Of a stretch of 64,000 nt of DNA, positions 25,106 to 33,097 are shown one piece after another (position 1 is the stretch's first letter; each line of letters starts with the position of its first letter). Under the pieces are notes generated by a model. The model was not told the origin of the DNA. It searched no databases and saw only the letters and a program-made list of their open reading frames with translations. The position numbers and the translations under genes are program-made. Source of the stretch: SIG452 sp045638525 (GTDB lineage Bacteria > Bacillota > Clostridia > UMGS1840); the NCBI GenBank assembly GCA_045638525.1, contig JAZUBQ010000029.1, positions 1 to 64,000 of the forward strand, written 5' to 3'.

Positions 25106-25125
25106 TACTTGTTACAGTATTGTCA
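25100..25125. promoter_or_regulatory. Operator-like palindrome, copy 2
   Basis: The same 26 bases as copy 1 at 23866-23891. The flanks differ (AAATA/TATTT instead of the longer A/T runs) and no good U-run follows, so a pure terminator explanation is weak here. Confidence 0.65.
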
Positions 25126-25137
25126 TATTTATCTCGC

Positions 25138-25968
25138 TTATTTCAATAAGTCAATCAACTTCGGCAAAGCCGGTTCAAAAGCAGCTCCATACCAATGATT
25201 GGGAATTTCTGCAGTAATTTTGATACATTCCATTGTATATTCTGCCGCAATTTTTGCAGCTTCGTACCCGGAATTCCCGCGAACAAATGCTCCCACAAAA
25301 GCAGAGGCATAAATATCCCCTGTACCGTGACAACTGTTGGGCAGTAACGGATGTTCATAATAACGGTATTCACCCTGTTCAAACACAACAACACCTGTGG
25401 TTTCTTTGGTGTAAGACACTCCGGTCAATACCACATTGTTACAACCTAATTCAACCAGTTTGGAAAGCAAAGTGTCAATATATTCTCTGTCGTATTCGGT
25501 ACGATATTCGGTATCGGTCAAAAAGCAGGCTTCGGTGATGTTTGGCAATATGTAATCTGCTTGTTTGCAAAGATTTTTCATGGCATTTACATAGTCCATA
25601 TCAAAAATGGAATACAAACTTCCGTTGTCAGCCATTGCCGGGTCCACCAGAGTTACAGTTCCCTCTTTGGAAGTTTTTTTGAAAATATCCAGCACATAAT
25701 CAATTTGTCTGATACTGCCCAGATAGCCGGTATAAATTGCATCAAATTGAATATTTTCTTTTTGCCAATGTGCCAGAATATCGGGCATATCCTCGGTTAA
25801 ATCCCGAAAAGTGAAGCCGGAAAAACCGGCAGTATGCGTAGATAGCACCGCAGACGGAAGAACACAGGTTTCCACTCCGCAAGCAGATAAAATGGGAAGT
25901 GCTACCGTTAAAGAACACTGGCCTACACAAGAAATGTCCTGAATAGTTAATATTTTTTTATAATCCAT
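25138..25968 (-). CDS. pdxK: Pyridoxal/pyridoxamine kinase
   Basis: 276 aa, ribokinase superfamily, PdxK/PdxY branch. Visible are ISCVGQCSLTVALPILSACG (residues 13-32, quoted in part: CVGQCSLTVALP), LSTHTAGF near residue 43, YTGYLGS, VDPAMADNG (ATP/Mg region), LPNITEA and SCHGTGDIYASAF, where the Asp of GTGD is the catalytic base. It phosphorylates B6 vitamers to make PLP in the cytoplasm. It is divergent from a MocR-type regulator gene, the usual arrangement for PdxR control of vitamin B6 salvage. Confidence 0.92.
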   Translation of the reverse strand: MDYKKILTIQDISCVGQCSLTVALPILSACGVETCVLPSAVLSTHTAGFSGFTFRDLTEDMPDILAHWQKENIQFDAIYTGYLGSIRQIDYVLDIFKKTSKEGTVTLVDPAMADNGSLYSIFDMDYVNAMKNLCKQADYILPNITEACFLTDTEYRTEYDREYIDTLLSKLVELGCNNVVLTGVSYTKETTGVVVFEQGEYRYYEHPLLPNSCHGTGDIYASAFVGAFVRGNSGYEAAKIAAEYTMECIKITAEIPNHWYGAAFEPALPKLIDLLK

Positions 25969-26000
25969 AAAAATACCTCTTTACATTTTAAGATAGTTCT

Positions 26001-26029
26001 ATTATAATAAAAATCTGAACATAAGTAAA
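26001..26029 (-). promoter_or_regulatory. Promoter of pdxK
   Basis: Read leftward: TTTACT (26024-26029), 17-nt spacer, TATAAT (26001-26006), within the 92-bp gap shared with the divergent regulator gene. Direct-repeat operators typical of MocR proteins were not obvious by eye. Confidence 0.7.
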
Positions 26030-26060
26030 TATTCAAAAAAGGAGTGTTTTATAAGACCAG

Positions 26061-27110
26061 ATGAAAGATAAAAAATATGTATTGCTCTATCGGGAATTAA
26101 AAGAAAAGATTCTTTCCGGACAATATCTTCCCAATCAAAAGATTCCATCCAAACGAATCCTTGCCGATCGCTACGGCTACAGTATCATCACCGTAGAAAA
26201 AGCACTGTTTTTACTCATCGAAGAAGGTTATCTGAGCTCGAAAGAAAAAAGCGGTTATTTTGTATCGCCCCTGGAAAGCTCTCCCCTTTCCCTAAAAAGA
26301 CCGGACATTATGTTTGCGCCATTGGAAGAAGAATTTTGCGTTGCTCCCAAATTTGAATATGATTTATGGTTTAAAACCGTACGAAAAGTTCTGTTAGACC
26401 AAGGGGAACGCCTGTTTATCCAATCGCCGAACAAAGGCACCGTAGCACTCCGGAACGCCTTGGCACAGTATTTACTGCGATACCGAAATATGGTGGCGGA
26501 TCCCCGTCGGATTATCATCGGTTCCGGCTCGGAACAGTTGTATGAAACGGTAATCAAACTATTGGGACGACACCTTGTCTATGGAATTGAAGACCCTTCC
26601 TATGAAAAAATTGAAGCAGTCTACCGTTCGGAGGGAGTATGTATCAAAAAACTTCCAATGGGACGTGACGGTATCACCCGTCAGGCACTGCACCGCGAAA
26701 ACTTCGATGTTCTCCACGTAACTCCCTTCCGGAGCTACCCTTCCGGCGTAACAGCCTCGGCAACCAAACGCTATGAATATATCAAATGGACAAAAAACCA
26801 AAAGTTTATTGTGGAAGATGATTTCAACAGCGAATTTTTCCTGCCGGGAAACCCCATTGATTCTCTGTTTTCGATGGACCAAAATCAACGGGTTATTTAT
26901 ATGAACACCTTTTCCAAAAGTATTTCTCCGGCAATCCGAATCGGCTATCTGATTCTTCCCGAATCGTTACTTCCCCGCTATGAAGAAGTCATCGGCAATT
27001 TTTCCTGCACTGTCCCTGTCCTGGATCAATACATTTTGGCTGAATTTTTACAAAGCGGAAACTTTGAACGCCATTTGAATCGTATGCGAAGAACTATGAA
27101 AAAACAATAA
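26061..27110 (+). CDS. MocR/PdxR-type GntR regulator, C-terminally truncated
   Basis: 349 aa. Residues 1-70 are a GntR winged helix-turn-helix (LSGQYLPNQKIPSKRILAD; YSIITVEKALFLLIEEGYL). From about 95 onward it is a fold-type I aminotransferase-like domain with VEDDFNSEF (251-259) and the PLP lysine K286 in NTFSKSISPAIRIGY. MocR regulators are normally around 450-480 residues. This one stops at KKQ after LNRMRRTM, just where the C-terminal small subdomain should begin, and only about 80 bp remain before the terminator, with no matching frame. Divergence from pdxK suggests PLP-responsive control of B6 salvage. The Shine-Dalgarno site is 16 nt away, so translation may be weak. It could be a decaying gene. 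Confidence 0.85.
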   Translation: MKDKKYVLLYRELKEKILSGQYLPNQKIPSKRILADRYGYSIITVEKALFLLIEEGYLSSKEKSGYFVSPLESSPLSLKRPDIMFAPLEEEFCVAPKFEYDLWFKTVRKVLLDQGERLFIQSPNKGTVALRNALAQYLLRYRNMVADPRRIIIGSGSEQLYETVIKLLGRHLVYGIEDPSYEKIEAVYRSEGVCIKKLPMGRDGITRQALHRENFDVLHVTPFRSYPSGVTASATKRYEYIKWTKNQKFIVEDDFNSEFFLPGNPIDSLFSMDQNQRVIYMNTFSKSISPAIRIGYLILPESLLPRYEEVIGNFSCTVPVLDQYILAEFLQSGNFERHLNRMRRTMKKQ

Positions 27111-27191
27111 CCTCCATTCGGTTCCCAGTTGGTTTAGTTCCCCACTGATTGCGTTTTGATTCCTGCCATAAGATAACATTTTTCCACAACA

Positions 27192-27230
27192 AAAAGAGAC
27201 TGTCAACAATATGTAGCGACAGTCTCTTTT
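27192..27230. terminator. Bidirectional intrinsic terminator
   Basis: A 13-bp stem (27192-27204 with 27218-27230) with flanking A/T runs, between the regulator gene and dpaB. Confidence 0.88.
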
Positions 27231-27237
27231 CTCAAAC

Positions 27238-27810
27238 CTAAAATACAACCGGCTCGGTTTGTTTCCCTTCCAATGCCAGAAGAACAGTTTCTTTCACTTT
27301 TGTGAAATCGCATACCAAAGAGGTCGGTTTTTTTACAGGGTCATCCTGAGAAAGCGGCACAAAATACACATTCTTAACCGGTAACATCATCCCAAGACTT
27401 TTGGCAGATTGCCCCAGACCATCATTGGTGGCGAGGGCAAGAACAACCGGAATCTGATTTCGTAGCGATGCTTTGACTGCCATAGTGGCAGCAGTGTCGG
27501 TAATTCCGTTTGCCAACTTGGAAAGCGTGTTTCCGGTACACGGAGCAACCACCATCACATCAATGTACTTTTTCGGACCAATAGGCTCCACTTCGCTGAT
27601 GGTGGAAAGAACCGTTTTTCCTGTCATTTTCTGAATTTTTTCTACAAAATCTGCAGCTTTTCCGAATCTTGTGTCAGTTTTATAAGCATTATCCGACATC
27701 ATCGGATACACCTCAAATCCGTCCGCAAGAAGCTCAGAAAGTGTCTCCAGAGATTTTTGAAAAGTGCAATACGAGCCGGTCAGGCAATAGCCAAGCTTAA
27801 TTTGTTTCAT
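27238..27810 (-). CDS. dpaB: Dipicolinate synthase subunit B
   Basis: 190 aa, flavoprotein-like fold. N-terminal LGYCLTGSYCTF and the segment VMVVAPCTGNTLSKLANGITD are diagnostic of DpaB/SpoVFB. With DpaA it converts the lysine-pathway intermediate to dipicolinic acid in the mother cell, the compound that gives spores heat resistance. The gene begins 8 nt after dpaA, in the usual A-B order. Its presence is the best evidence in this window that the organism makes endospores. Confidence 0.96.
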   Translation of the reverse strand: MKQIKLGYCLTGSYCTFQKSLETLSELLADGFEVYPMMSDNAYKTDTRFGKAADFVEKIQKMTGKTVLSTISEVEPIGPKKYIDVMVVAPCTGNTLSKLANGITDTAATMAVKASLRNQIPVVLALATNDGLGQSAKSLGMMLPVKNVYFVPLSQDDPVKKPTSLVCDFTKVKETVLLALEGKQTEPVVF

Positions 27811-27818
27811 TTATATTT

Positions 27819-28667
27819 TCATTCCTTGTTTATTAAATTAATCACAGTGTCCGCAATAATTTTACCGGACGAATAGGGAGCAATTTTTCCCGGAAGCGAT
27901 AGTGCCCAAATGGTTTTTACCCCTAATTCTTTGGCGACAGCCCAATCAATTCCGCCCGGAACCGAAGCTAAATCAATGAACAAACAGTCCGGATGTATTT
28001 TTTCAATTCGTGATTTTTGAAAAATCGGACTGGGCACCGTATTAAAAATAATTTGCATATGTGGCAACAAATCCCCTAATTTATCATAACGTACCGGATG
28101 CGCTCCGGACAATTCAATCCAGGATAAATCTCCTGTTTTTCGTGCGGCAACATAGGTTTCGGCGCCCAAAGATTGGGCGATTTTTGCAAGTATTTTCCCG
28201 ATTCTGCCATAGCCGGTAATGAGAATTTTAGAACCGAATACCGAAAAAGGTGTTTCGGAAAACGCAATATGAAAGGCACCTTCCACTGTAATTTGTGCGT
28301 TTTTAATCAAAAACTCCTCATTTTTCGCATAGTCAAACACCATTTTTCTCTGAAGCAATTCCCCATCCCGAATCATACCACCAAAAACAACCGTTTCTTC
28401 CCTCAATGTGTTCGTAATTTGTTGCAAAGAGATTTTTTTATCCCACAAAGGCGTATGCAAAAATTCCCCATCCTGTGTCACCGGTAACGGCAACAATACA
28501 TAATCTGCACGCATCAGGTCTTCGTTCAGATTCTGCCCGGCAAAAAGACCACCAAGATACAAATCGTAAAAACCATACAATACCACGTCGTATCCTTTTT
28601 TCTGCAAACATCTGGCACAGGCAATTTGACGCAAATCCCCACCAAGTATCAAAAATTTTTTCTTCAT
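27819..28667 (-). CDS. dpaA: Dipicolinate synthase subunit A
   Basis: 282 aa from ATG 28667, preceded by AAAGGA at 9 nt; a GTG 24 nt upstream is an unlikely start. N-terminal FLILGGDLRQ, the central Rossmann motif ILITGYGRIGKILAK (about residues 148-162) and IDLASVPGGID (about 230-240) are typical of DpaA/SpoVFA, the NAD(P)-dependent subunit. Length matches the family (about 290). In Bacillus this operon is read by sigma-K in the mother cell. I saw no convincing sporulation-sigma promoter here by eye. Confidence 0.95.
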   Translation of the reverse strand: MKKKFLILGGDLRQIACARCLQKKGYDVVLYGFYDLYLGGLFAGQNLNEDLMRADYVLLPLPVTQDGEFLHTPLWDKKISLQQITNTLREETVVFGGMIRDGELLQRKMVFDYAKNEEFLIKNAQITVEGAFHIAFSETPFSVFGSKILITGYGRIGKILAKIAQSLGAETYVAARKTGDLSWIELSGAHPVRYDKLGDLLPHMQIIFNTVPSPIFQKSRIEKIHPDCLFIDLASVPGGIDWAVAKELGVKTIWALSLPGKIAPYSSGKIIADTVINLINKE

Positions 28668-28786
28668 TCGACTGTTTCCTTTCCCTATCACTGAATCCTC
28701 CGTTATTTATTCACCCCACTATTAAAATATGCGAAAGCATCTTTTTTGACACTTGCAGAAAAAATAAGAAAATTTTGTAAAAAAGC

Positions 28787-28815
28787 TTGACATTTTAAGT
28801 GGACTATGATAGAAT
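28787..28815 (+). promoter_or_regulatory. Promoter of rplS
   Basis: TTGACA (28787-28792), 17-nt spacer, TAGAAT (28810-28815). Confidence 0.82.
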
Positions 28816-28821
28816 ATGTTC

Positions 28822-28920
28822 CTGTAGTGTAAAAGGAGCGGTCCGCTTACACGGGAAAGCAGCTCCCATTGGGAAAAAGTAAAAAGGGTTTTCCGGGACG
28901 TGTAAAGAACGCTTATCAAG
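28822..28920 (+). promoter_or_regulatory. Structured 5' leader of rplS (candidate L19 leader)
   Basis: A leader of about 110 nt with a closed hairpin (GTGTAA at 28827-28832 with TTACAC, inner GAGCGG/CCGCTT) and a second GGGAAA-rich region. Firmicutes rplS genes often carry an autoregulatory L19-binding leader. Position and structure fit, but I cannot confirm the Rfam match by eye. Confidence 0.4.
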
Positions 28921-28934
28921 AAAGGAGATTCGAC

Positions 28935-29282
28935 ATGGACGTTTTAAAAGCCATTACTATGGATCAGTTAAGAACTGACATGCCTAACATCCAGATCGGT
29001 GATACCGTGAAAGTGTATGTTAAGGTAAGAGAAGGTGCAAAAGAAAGAGTACAGATGTACGAAGGCACCGTTATCAAGAAAAAAGGCGGCGGAATTCAGG
29101 AAACCTTCACCGTTAGAAGATTATCTTCCGGTATCGGTGTTGAAAGAACTTTCCCCGTTAACTCCCCCATCATTGACAAAGTTGTAGTTGTAAGACACGG
29201 TAAAGTAAGAAGAGCTAAACTGTTCTACTTAAGAAAACGCGTTGGTAAAGCTGCAAAAGTTAAAGAAAGACTGGGCGACTAA
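28935..29282 (+). CDS. rplS: 50S ribosomal protein L19
   Basis: 115 aa, the standard length. GDTVKVYVKVREGAKERVQ, FEGTVI-like YEGTVIKKKGGG, ETFTVRRLSSGIGVERTFP and RRAKLFYLRKRVGKAA are the L19 family blocks. L19 sits at the interface between the 30S and 50S subunits. AAAGGAG is 9 nt before ATG 28935; the frame is open 66 nt further upstream but has no ribosome site there. The gene is monocistronic here; the usual rimM-trmD neighbours are absent. Confidence 0.97.
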   Translation: MDVLKAITMDQLRTDMPNIQIGDTVKVYVKVREGAKERVQMYEGTVIKKKGGGIQETFTVRRLSSGIGVERTFPVNSPIIDKVVVVRHGKVRRAKLFYLRKRVGKAAKVKERLGD

Positions 29283-29308
29283 TTCCCGCTTTCTTACCAA
29301 TTTGTCAC

Positions 29309-29343
29309 AAAAAGAGCTGAATCAAATTGATTCAGCTCTTTTT
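29309..29343 (+). terminator. Terminator of rplS
   Basis: A 16-bp stem (29309-29324 with 29328-29343) with a T-run. Confidence 0.9.
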
Positions 29344-29401
29344 TCGTTGCGATATTTTAAGGGAAAAACAACACAATGTTCGTGCCATTGTACTTCGTTG
29401 C

Positions 29402-32400
29402 TCAAATTTTTATATCAACAGCTTCGCACTTACAAACAGATTTTAACCCATCCATATTTTCCCACACCATAACTTTAGCTTCATCATAGGAGCCGTTATA
29501 TGCAAAAGGAATGTCGGTTTCTGTGCAGGTTGCCATATCCGTGTAAACAAGCACGTCATCCAGATACAATGCAATAATCACGGTTACGCCGTTCTCGATA
29601 TGTTTGGGAGATACGGTGAAGGTTTCGCCGTCTTCGGAAACTGTGGTTTCTGTCCACATAAACGCCAAAGCATTGGTAAGTGGCTGATTACTGGTACCGA
29701 CTTTAACGGTGTTCCATTTATCTTTTCCGCCGTCATAGTATGCTGTCTTCAAATTGTTACATTGATAAAATGCCGCCTGGTCAATCTGTGTAAGATTCAG
29801 AGGAAGTTTGATTTTTTCAAGTGAGCTACAGTTATTGAAGGCAAAGCCGTAAATCAGTGTGATATTATCAGGAAGATACACTTGCTTAAGATTGTTGCAG
29901 TTAATAAATGCATAACTTGGAATGGCGGTGACTCCCTCAGGAATGGTAATGGTTTCCAGATTTGTGCAGTTTCGGAAACATTCCTTACCAAGCGAGGTTA
30001 CGGTTTCGGGCAATTCGATATTTTTTAATGCGGTACAACCGTAAAATGCTTTATCCGGGATTGCGGTAAGGTCACATTCAAAGGTAACACTTTCAAGAGA
30101 GGTACATCGGTCGAAAATTTCATATTGGATACTTGTTACATTTTTCGGAAGCACAATGCTCTTAAGGGATTCGCACTGCGCAAAGGCACGATAACCAATT
30201 TCAGTTACGGAATCCGGAATGGTGATAGACGCCAGTGCCTTACATCCGCTGAAAGTACTGTACGGTATAGCAGGCAGATTTTTGGACAAGGTTACACTTG
30301 TAAGTGCGGTACATCCTGAAAACACACCGGTTCCCAGGGAAGTAACGCTATCCGGAATCACAATACTCTTAAGCCCGGAGCCACTAAAAGCACTGTTGCT
30401 GATGGTTGGTATGGTATCGGGAATGGTGATTTCTTCTAAAGATGTGCACATAGAAAAGGTGCTTGGCATAATTGCCGGCAAATTCCTGGAAAGAGTGACA
30501 TTTTTAAGGTTCTTACAATTGTAAAAGGCAGCTGTTCCCAGGGAGGTAACACTATCAGGAATCACAATTTCGGTAAAGCTTTCACAACCGTAAAAAGCAT
30601 TTTGCCCGATGGTCTCACATCCTTCGGGGATGGTAAATTCCCCTAAAAGTTTACAGACCTGGAATGCCTGGTTCTCGATGGTTTTCACCGTGTCCGGAAT
30701 TGCAATGGTTTCCAGTGCATGGCAGTTTTGGAATGCAGAGGAACCAATGGCAACCAAAGTATCCGGCAGAGTGACATCAGTAAGCTTTTTACAGGATGCA
30801 AAGGTAAAGTCAGGTAGCTTTGACAAATTGCAGAGAAGTGTTGCACGTTCAAGCTCAGAGCAGTTGGCAAATACTGTTGTCCCCATTGTCGTGACACTTG
30901 CAGGAACCGTAATGCTCTTCAGCTTTGAACATCCTTCAAATGCATCCTTTTCAATCGTTGTGATATTATCAGGAATTGTGATTTCTTCTAAGGCAGTGCA
31001 TCTTGCAAATACCGATGAGCTCAGCGTGTCAAGTTCTTCATTTTCAGAAATTTTGATTTCTGTCAGACCGGAGCAATTGGAAAAAGCACTGCTTCCGATT
31101 TCTGTTACACTGTCAGGGATTTCTAACGAGGTTAATGACTGACAGTAATTGAAACAGCTGGGGCCGATAGATTTTAGTTCATCCGGCAGGTCTATTGCTA
31201 AAAGTGCTTTACAGCTGGAAAAAACTCCATAACCAAGACCTGTCACACTATCGGGAATGCTGACGGTTTCAAGGCCTGTACAGTCGGAAAAAGCACTGGT
31301 ATCGATGTATACCACGCCGTTTGGAACGGAGATTGACTCAAGCTCATAACATCTGGAGAAAAGGTTGGCGCTGATGGTAGTGATGTCTTTTGGCAAGGTT
31401 ACGCTTTTGAGTGTATTACAGCTTGCAAATGCGCTGGTTCCTAAAGATGTCACGTTGTCGGGAATCACAAGAGTGACTACCGAAGAACAACCATAAAATG
31501 CTGAGTTTCCAATAGAAGTAACTTTGGAAGGAATGGAAATCTCCGGAAGTTTTATGCAGTTATAAAATGCATTGTTGCCAATTGCAGTGGCATCCTTCGG
31601 AATAGGAGCACTTTCCAGCTTGCTGCATTTATAAAACAGTTCTGCAGGAACCTCGGTCAGGGTATCCGGAATTTTTGCAGTGGTGATTCCTGTGCAGTTT
31701 TTGAATGCTCCCTGCCCCAAAGATGTAACAGAATCAGGCACATTAATTTCTGAAATCATTGTACAATTCAGAAAGGCTTCTTTGCCGATTTTAGTAAGCT
31801 TTTCTGGAAGTGTAACACCGCTAAGTTTTGTACAGCCGTAAAATGCCTGCTCGCCGATGGTTAAAAGCTCGGATGGAAGGCTAACAGTTACCAGACCATT
31901 GCAGTTTTTGAATGCGGTTTTGCCGATTGCTGTAATGCTGTCGGGAAGGGTAACCGTTTCCAGCGCAGTACAATAATAAAAGGCATTCTCACCAATTGAG
32001 GTGATACCGTTTGGAATCACCACAGTTGCAAGCTTACTGCAACCTGTAAAGGTATCCTTATTCACAGCGCCCTGATTTTTAGAAAGTTCTGCTTTTGTCA
32101 GCGAAGTACAGTAACCAAAGGCATAATTGCCCACAGAGGTTACAGAATCGGGAATTTTGATTTCCGAAAGCACTTTACAACCATAAAAGGCATTGCTTCC
32201 GATGGTTTTTACCCCTTCGGGAATGGTAATGGTACTAAGAGCAGAACAGCTGGTGAATGCATTATTGCCAATGGATGTAACATTTTCTGGAATGGTGATA
32301 CTATTAAGAGCCGAACAGTTGGTAAACAGATTATTGCTGATAGCATTCAGATTTTTGGATAAGGTGACATTTTTAAGGGCACTACATCCGTAGAATGCAT

Positions 32401-32845
32401 TCTCACCAATGGTAGTAACCGAATCGGGAATCACAAGGGATTCAATCTGTCTGCAGTTGCTGAATGTCTTGTCTTCAATGGTGGTGATGCCATTGCAAAG
32501 AGTGACTGTTTTCAAATTGGAACAGCCGGAAAAAGCATAGCTTCCTATGGTTTTTACCTCGCCGGAAATTTCGACACTTGTAAGTGTGGTACAGCTCTGG
32601 AAAGCTTTAGCCGAAATTTCAACCACGGGTTTTTCGTTAATAAAATCAGGAATGACAGCGGTGGTGATGCCGGATTCATATCTTGATACTATCCAGGAAT
32701 CACCACTGACAGATTCGGTGTAAATCACCTTATCTATAGTGACCTGATTTGCGGCAGATACCGTGATGGTTGCCATAGCAATGCCGATAAGCATCACAAG
32801 TGCTGCAAAAATCATGAAAATTTTTGTGTTCTTTTTTTCATTCAT
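29402..32845 (-). CDS. Giant secreted BspA-type leucine-rich-repeat protein
   Basis: 1147 aa from ATG 32845, with AAGGAG 9 nt upstream. Signal peptide residues 1-31 (IFMIFAALVMLIGIAMA, then TVSA). From about residue 60 to 1035 it is an unbroken array of roughly forty 23-residue LRR_5 repeats of the form SIGxxAFxxCxxLxxITIPDSVT. The C-terminal 110 residues (YYDGGKDKWNTVKV onward) are a different beta-type domain with a CxC pair (SVCKCEAVD). No LPxTG or S-layer anchor is seen, so it is secreted or held by the end domain. Homologous repeats in BspA of oral bacteria mediate adhesion. The divergent neighbour is a membrane LuxR regulator, its likely controller. Confidence 0.92.
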   Translation of the reverse strand: MNEKKNTKIFMIFAALVMLIGIAMATITVSAANQVTIDKVIYTESVSGDSWIVSRYESGITTAVIPDFINEKPVVEISAKAFQSCTTLTSVEISGEVKTIGSYAFSGCSNLKTVTLCNGITTIEDKTFSNCRQIESLVIPDSVTTIGENAFYGCSALKNVTLSKNLNAISNNLFTNCSALNSITIPENVTSIGNNAFTSCSALSTITIPEGVKTIGSNAFYGCKVLSEIKIPDSVTSVGNYAFGYCTSLTKAELSKNQGAVNKDTFTGCSKLATVVIPNGITSIGENAFYYCTALETVTLPDSITAIGKTAFKNCNGLVTVSLPSELLTIGEQAFYGCTKLSGVTLPEKLTKIGKEAFLNCTMISEINVPDSVTSLGQGAFKNCTGITTAKIPDTLTEVPAELFYKCSKLESAPIPKDATAIGNNAFYNCIKLPEISIPSKVTSIGNSAFYGCSSVVTLVIPDNVTSLGTSAFASCNTLKSVTLPKDITTISANLFSRCYELESISVPNGVVYIDTSAFSDCTGLETVSIPDSVTGLGYGVFSSCKALLAIDLPDELKSIGPSCFNYCQSLTSLEIPDSVTEIGSSAFSNCSGLTEIKISENEELDTLSSSVFARCTALEEITIPDNITTIEKDAFEGCSKLKSITVPASVTTMGTTVFANCSELERATLLCNLSKLPDFTFASCKKLTDVTLPDTLVAIGSSAFQNCHALETIAIPDTVKTIENQAFQVCKLLGEFTIPEGCETIGQNAFYGCESFTEIVIPDSVTSLGTAAFYNCKNLKNVTLSRNLPAIMPSTFSMCTSLEEITIPDTIPTISNSAFSGSGLKSIVIPDSVTSLGTGVFSGCTALTSVTLSKNLPAIPYSTFSGCKALASITIPDSVTEIGYRAFAQCESLKSIVLPKNVTSIQYEIFDRCTSLESVTFECDLTAIPDKAFYGCTALKNIELPETVTSLGKECFRNCTNLETITIPEGVTAIPSYAFINCNNLKQVYLPDNITLIYGFAFNNCSSLEKIKLPLNLTQIDQAAFYQCNNLKTAYYDGGKDKWNTVKVGTSNQPLTNALAFMWTETTVSEDGETFTVSPKHIENGVTVIIALYLDDVLVYTDMATCTETDIPFAYNGSYDEAKVMVWENMDGLKSVCKCEAVDIKI

Positions 32846-32858
32846 AGCTTTTTTCTCC

Positions 32859-32887
32859 TTGACTGAATGTTTCGTTCGTGGTATAAT
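32859..32887 (+). promoter_or_regulatory. Rightward promoter for the LuxR gene, overlapping the LRR 5' leader
   Basis: TTGACT (32859-32864), 17-nt spacer, TATAAT (32882-32887). It lies 205 nt upstream of the LuxR start and only 14 nt from the LRR start codon on the other strand. Confidence 0.65.
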
Positions 32888-32936
32888 GATGCTATATATC
32901 ACAAGCAACGCACCAAAAAGAACCCACTCTCTTTTC

Positions 32937-32965
32937 TATCTTTTATACTGTCAGTATAAAAGATA
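32937..32965. promoter_or_regulatory. Perfect 14-bp inverted repeat in the divergent LRR/LuxR gap
   Basis: TATCTTTTATACTG, one T, then its exact complement CAGTATAAAAGATA. It contains a TATACT on each strand. It is a candidate operator or hairpin controlling the two divergent genes. Confidence 0.6.
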
Positions 32966-32979
32966 ATTTCAAAAAAGTC

Positions 32980-33048
32980 CCCACACTTTTTGTAAATTTT
33001 AGTGTGGGATTCCCTATTTTTATGAAAAAAGTGTGGTATTTGGTGTGG
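32980..33048. repeat. Repeated ACACT/AGTGTGG motifs before the LuxR gene
   Basis: CCCACACT (32980-32987) and AGTGTGGG (33001-33008) form an inverted repeat. GTGTGG recurs at 33031 and 33043 as direct repeats. They are candidate binding sites for the adjacent LuxR-type regulator. Confidence 0.55.
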
Positions 33049-33097
33049 GATGAAACAAAAATCAGAAAAATTTTTCTGATTTCAAGGAGAAAACACT

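Noticed and set aside
28668..28786. Sporulation-sigma promoter for dpaAB
   Set aside because: A GCATA string is present upstream, but no matching -10 element at correct spacing could be found by eye.
30609..31142. A long + strand frame inside the LRR gene, and others like it
   Set aside because: The regular repeat codons of the LRR array create long antisense frames; no ribosome site or motif supports them.
29402..32845. CRISPR or DNA-repeat array
   Set aside because: The periodicity is a 69-bp protein-coding repeat with degenerate codons, not identical repeats with unique spacers.
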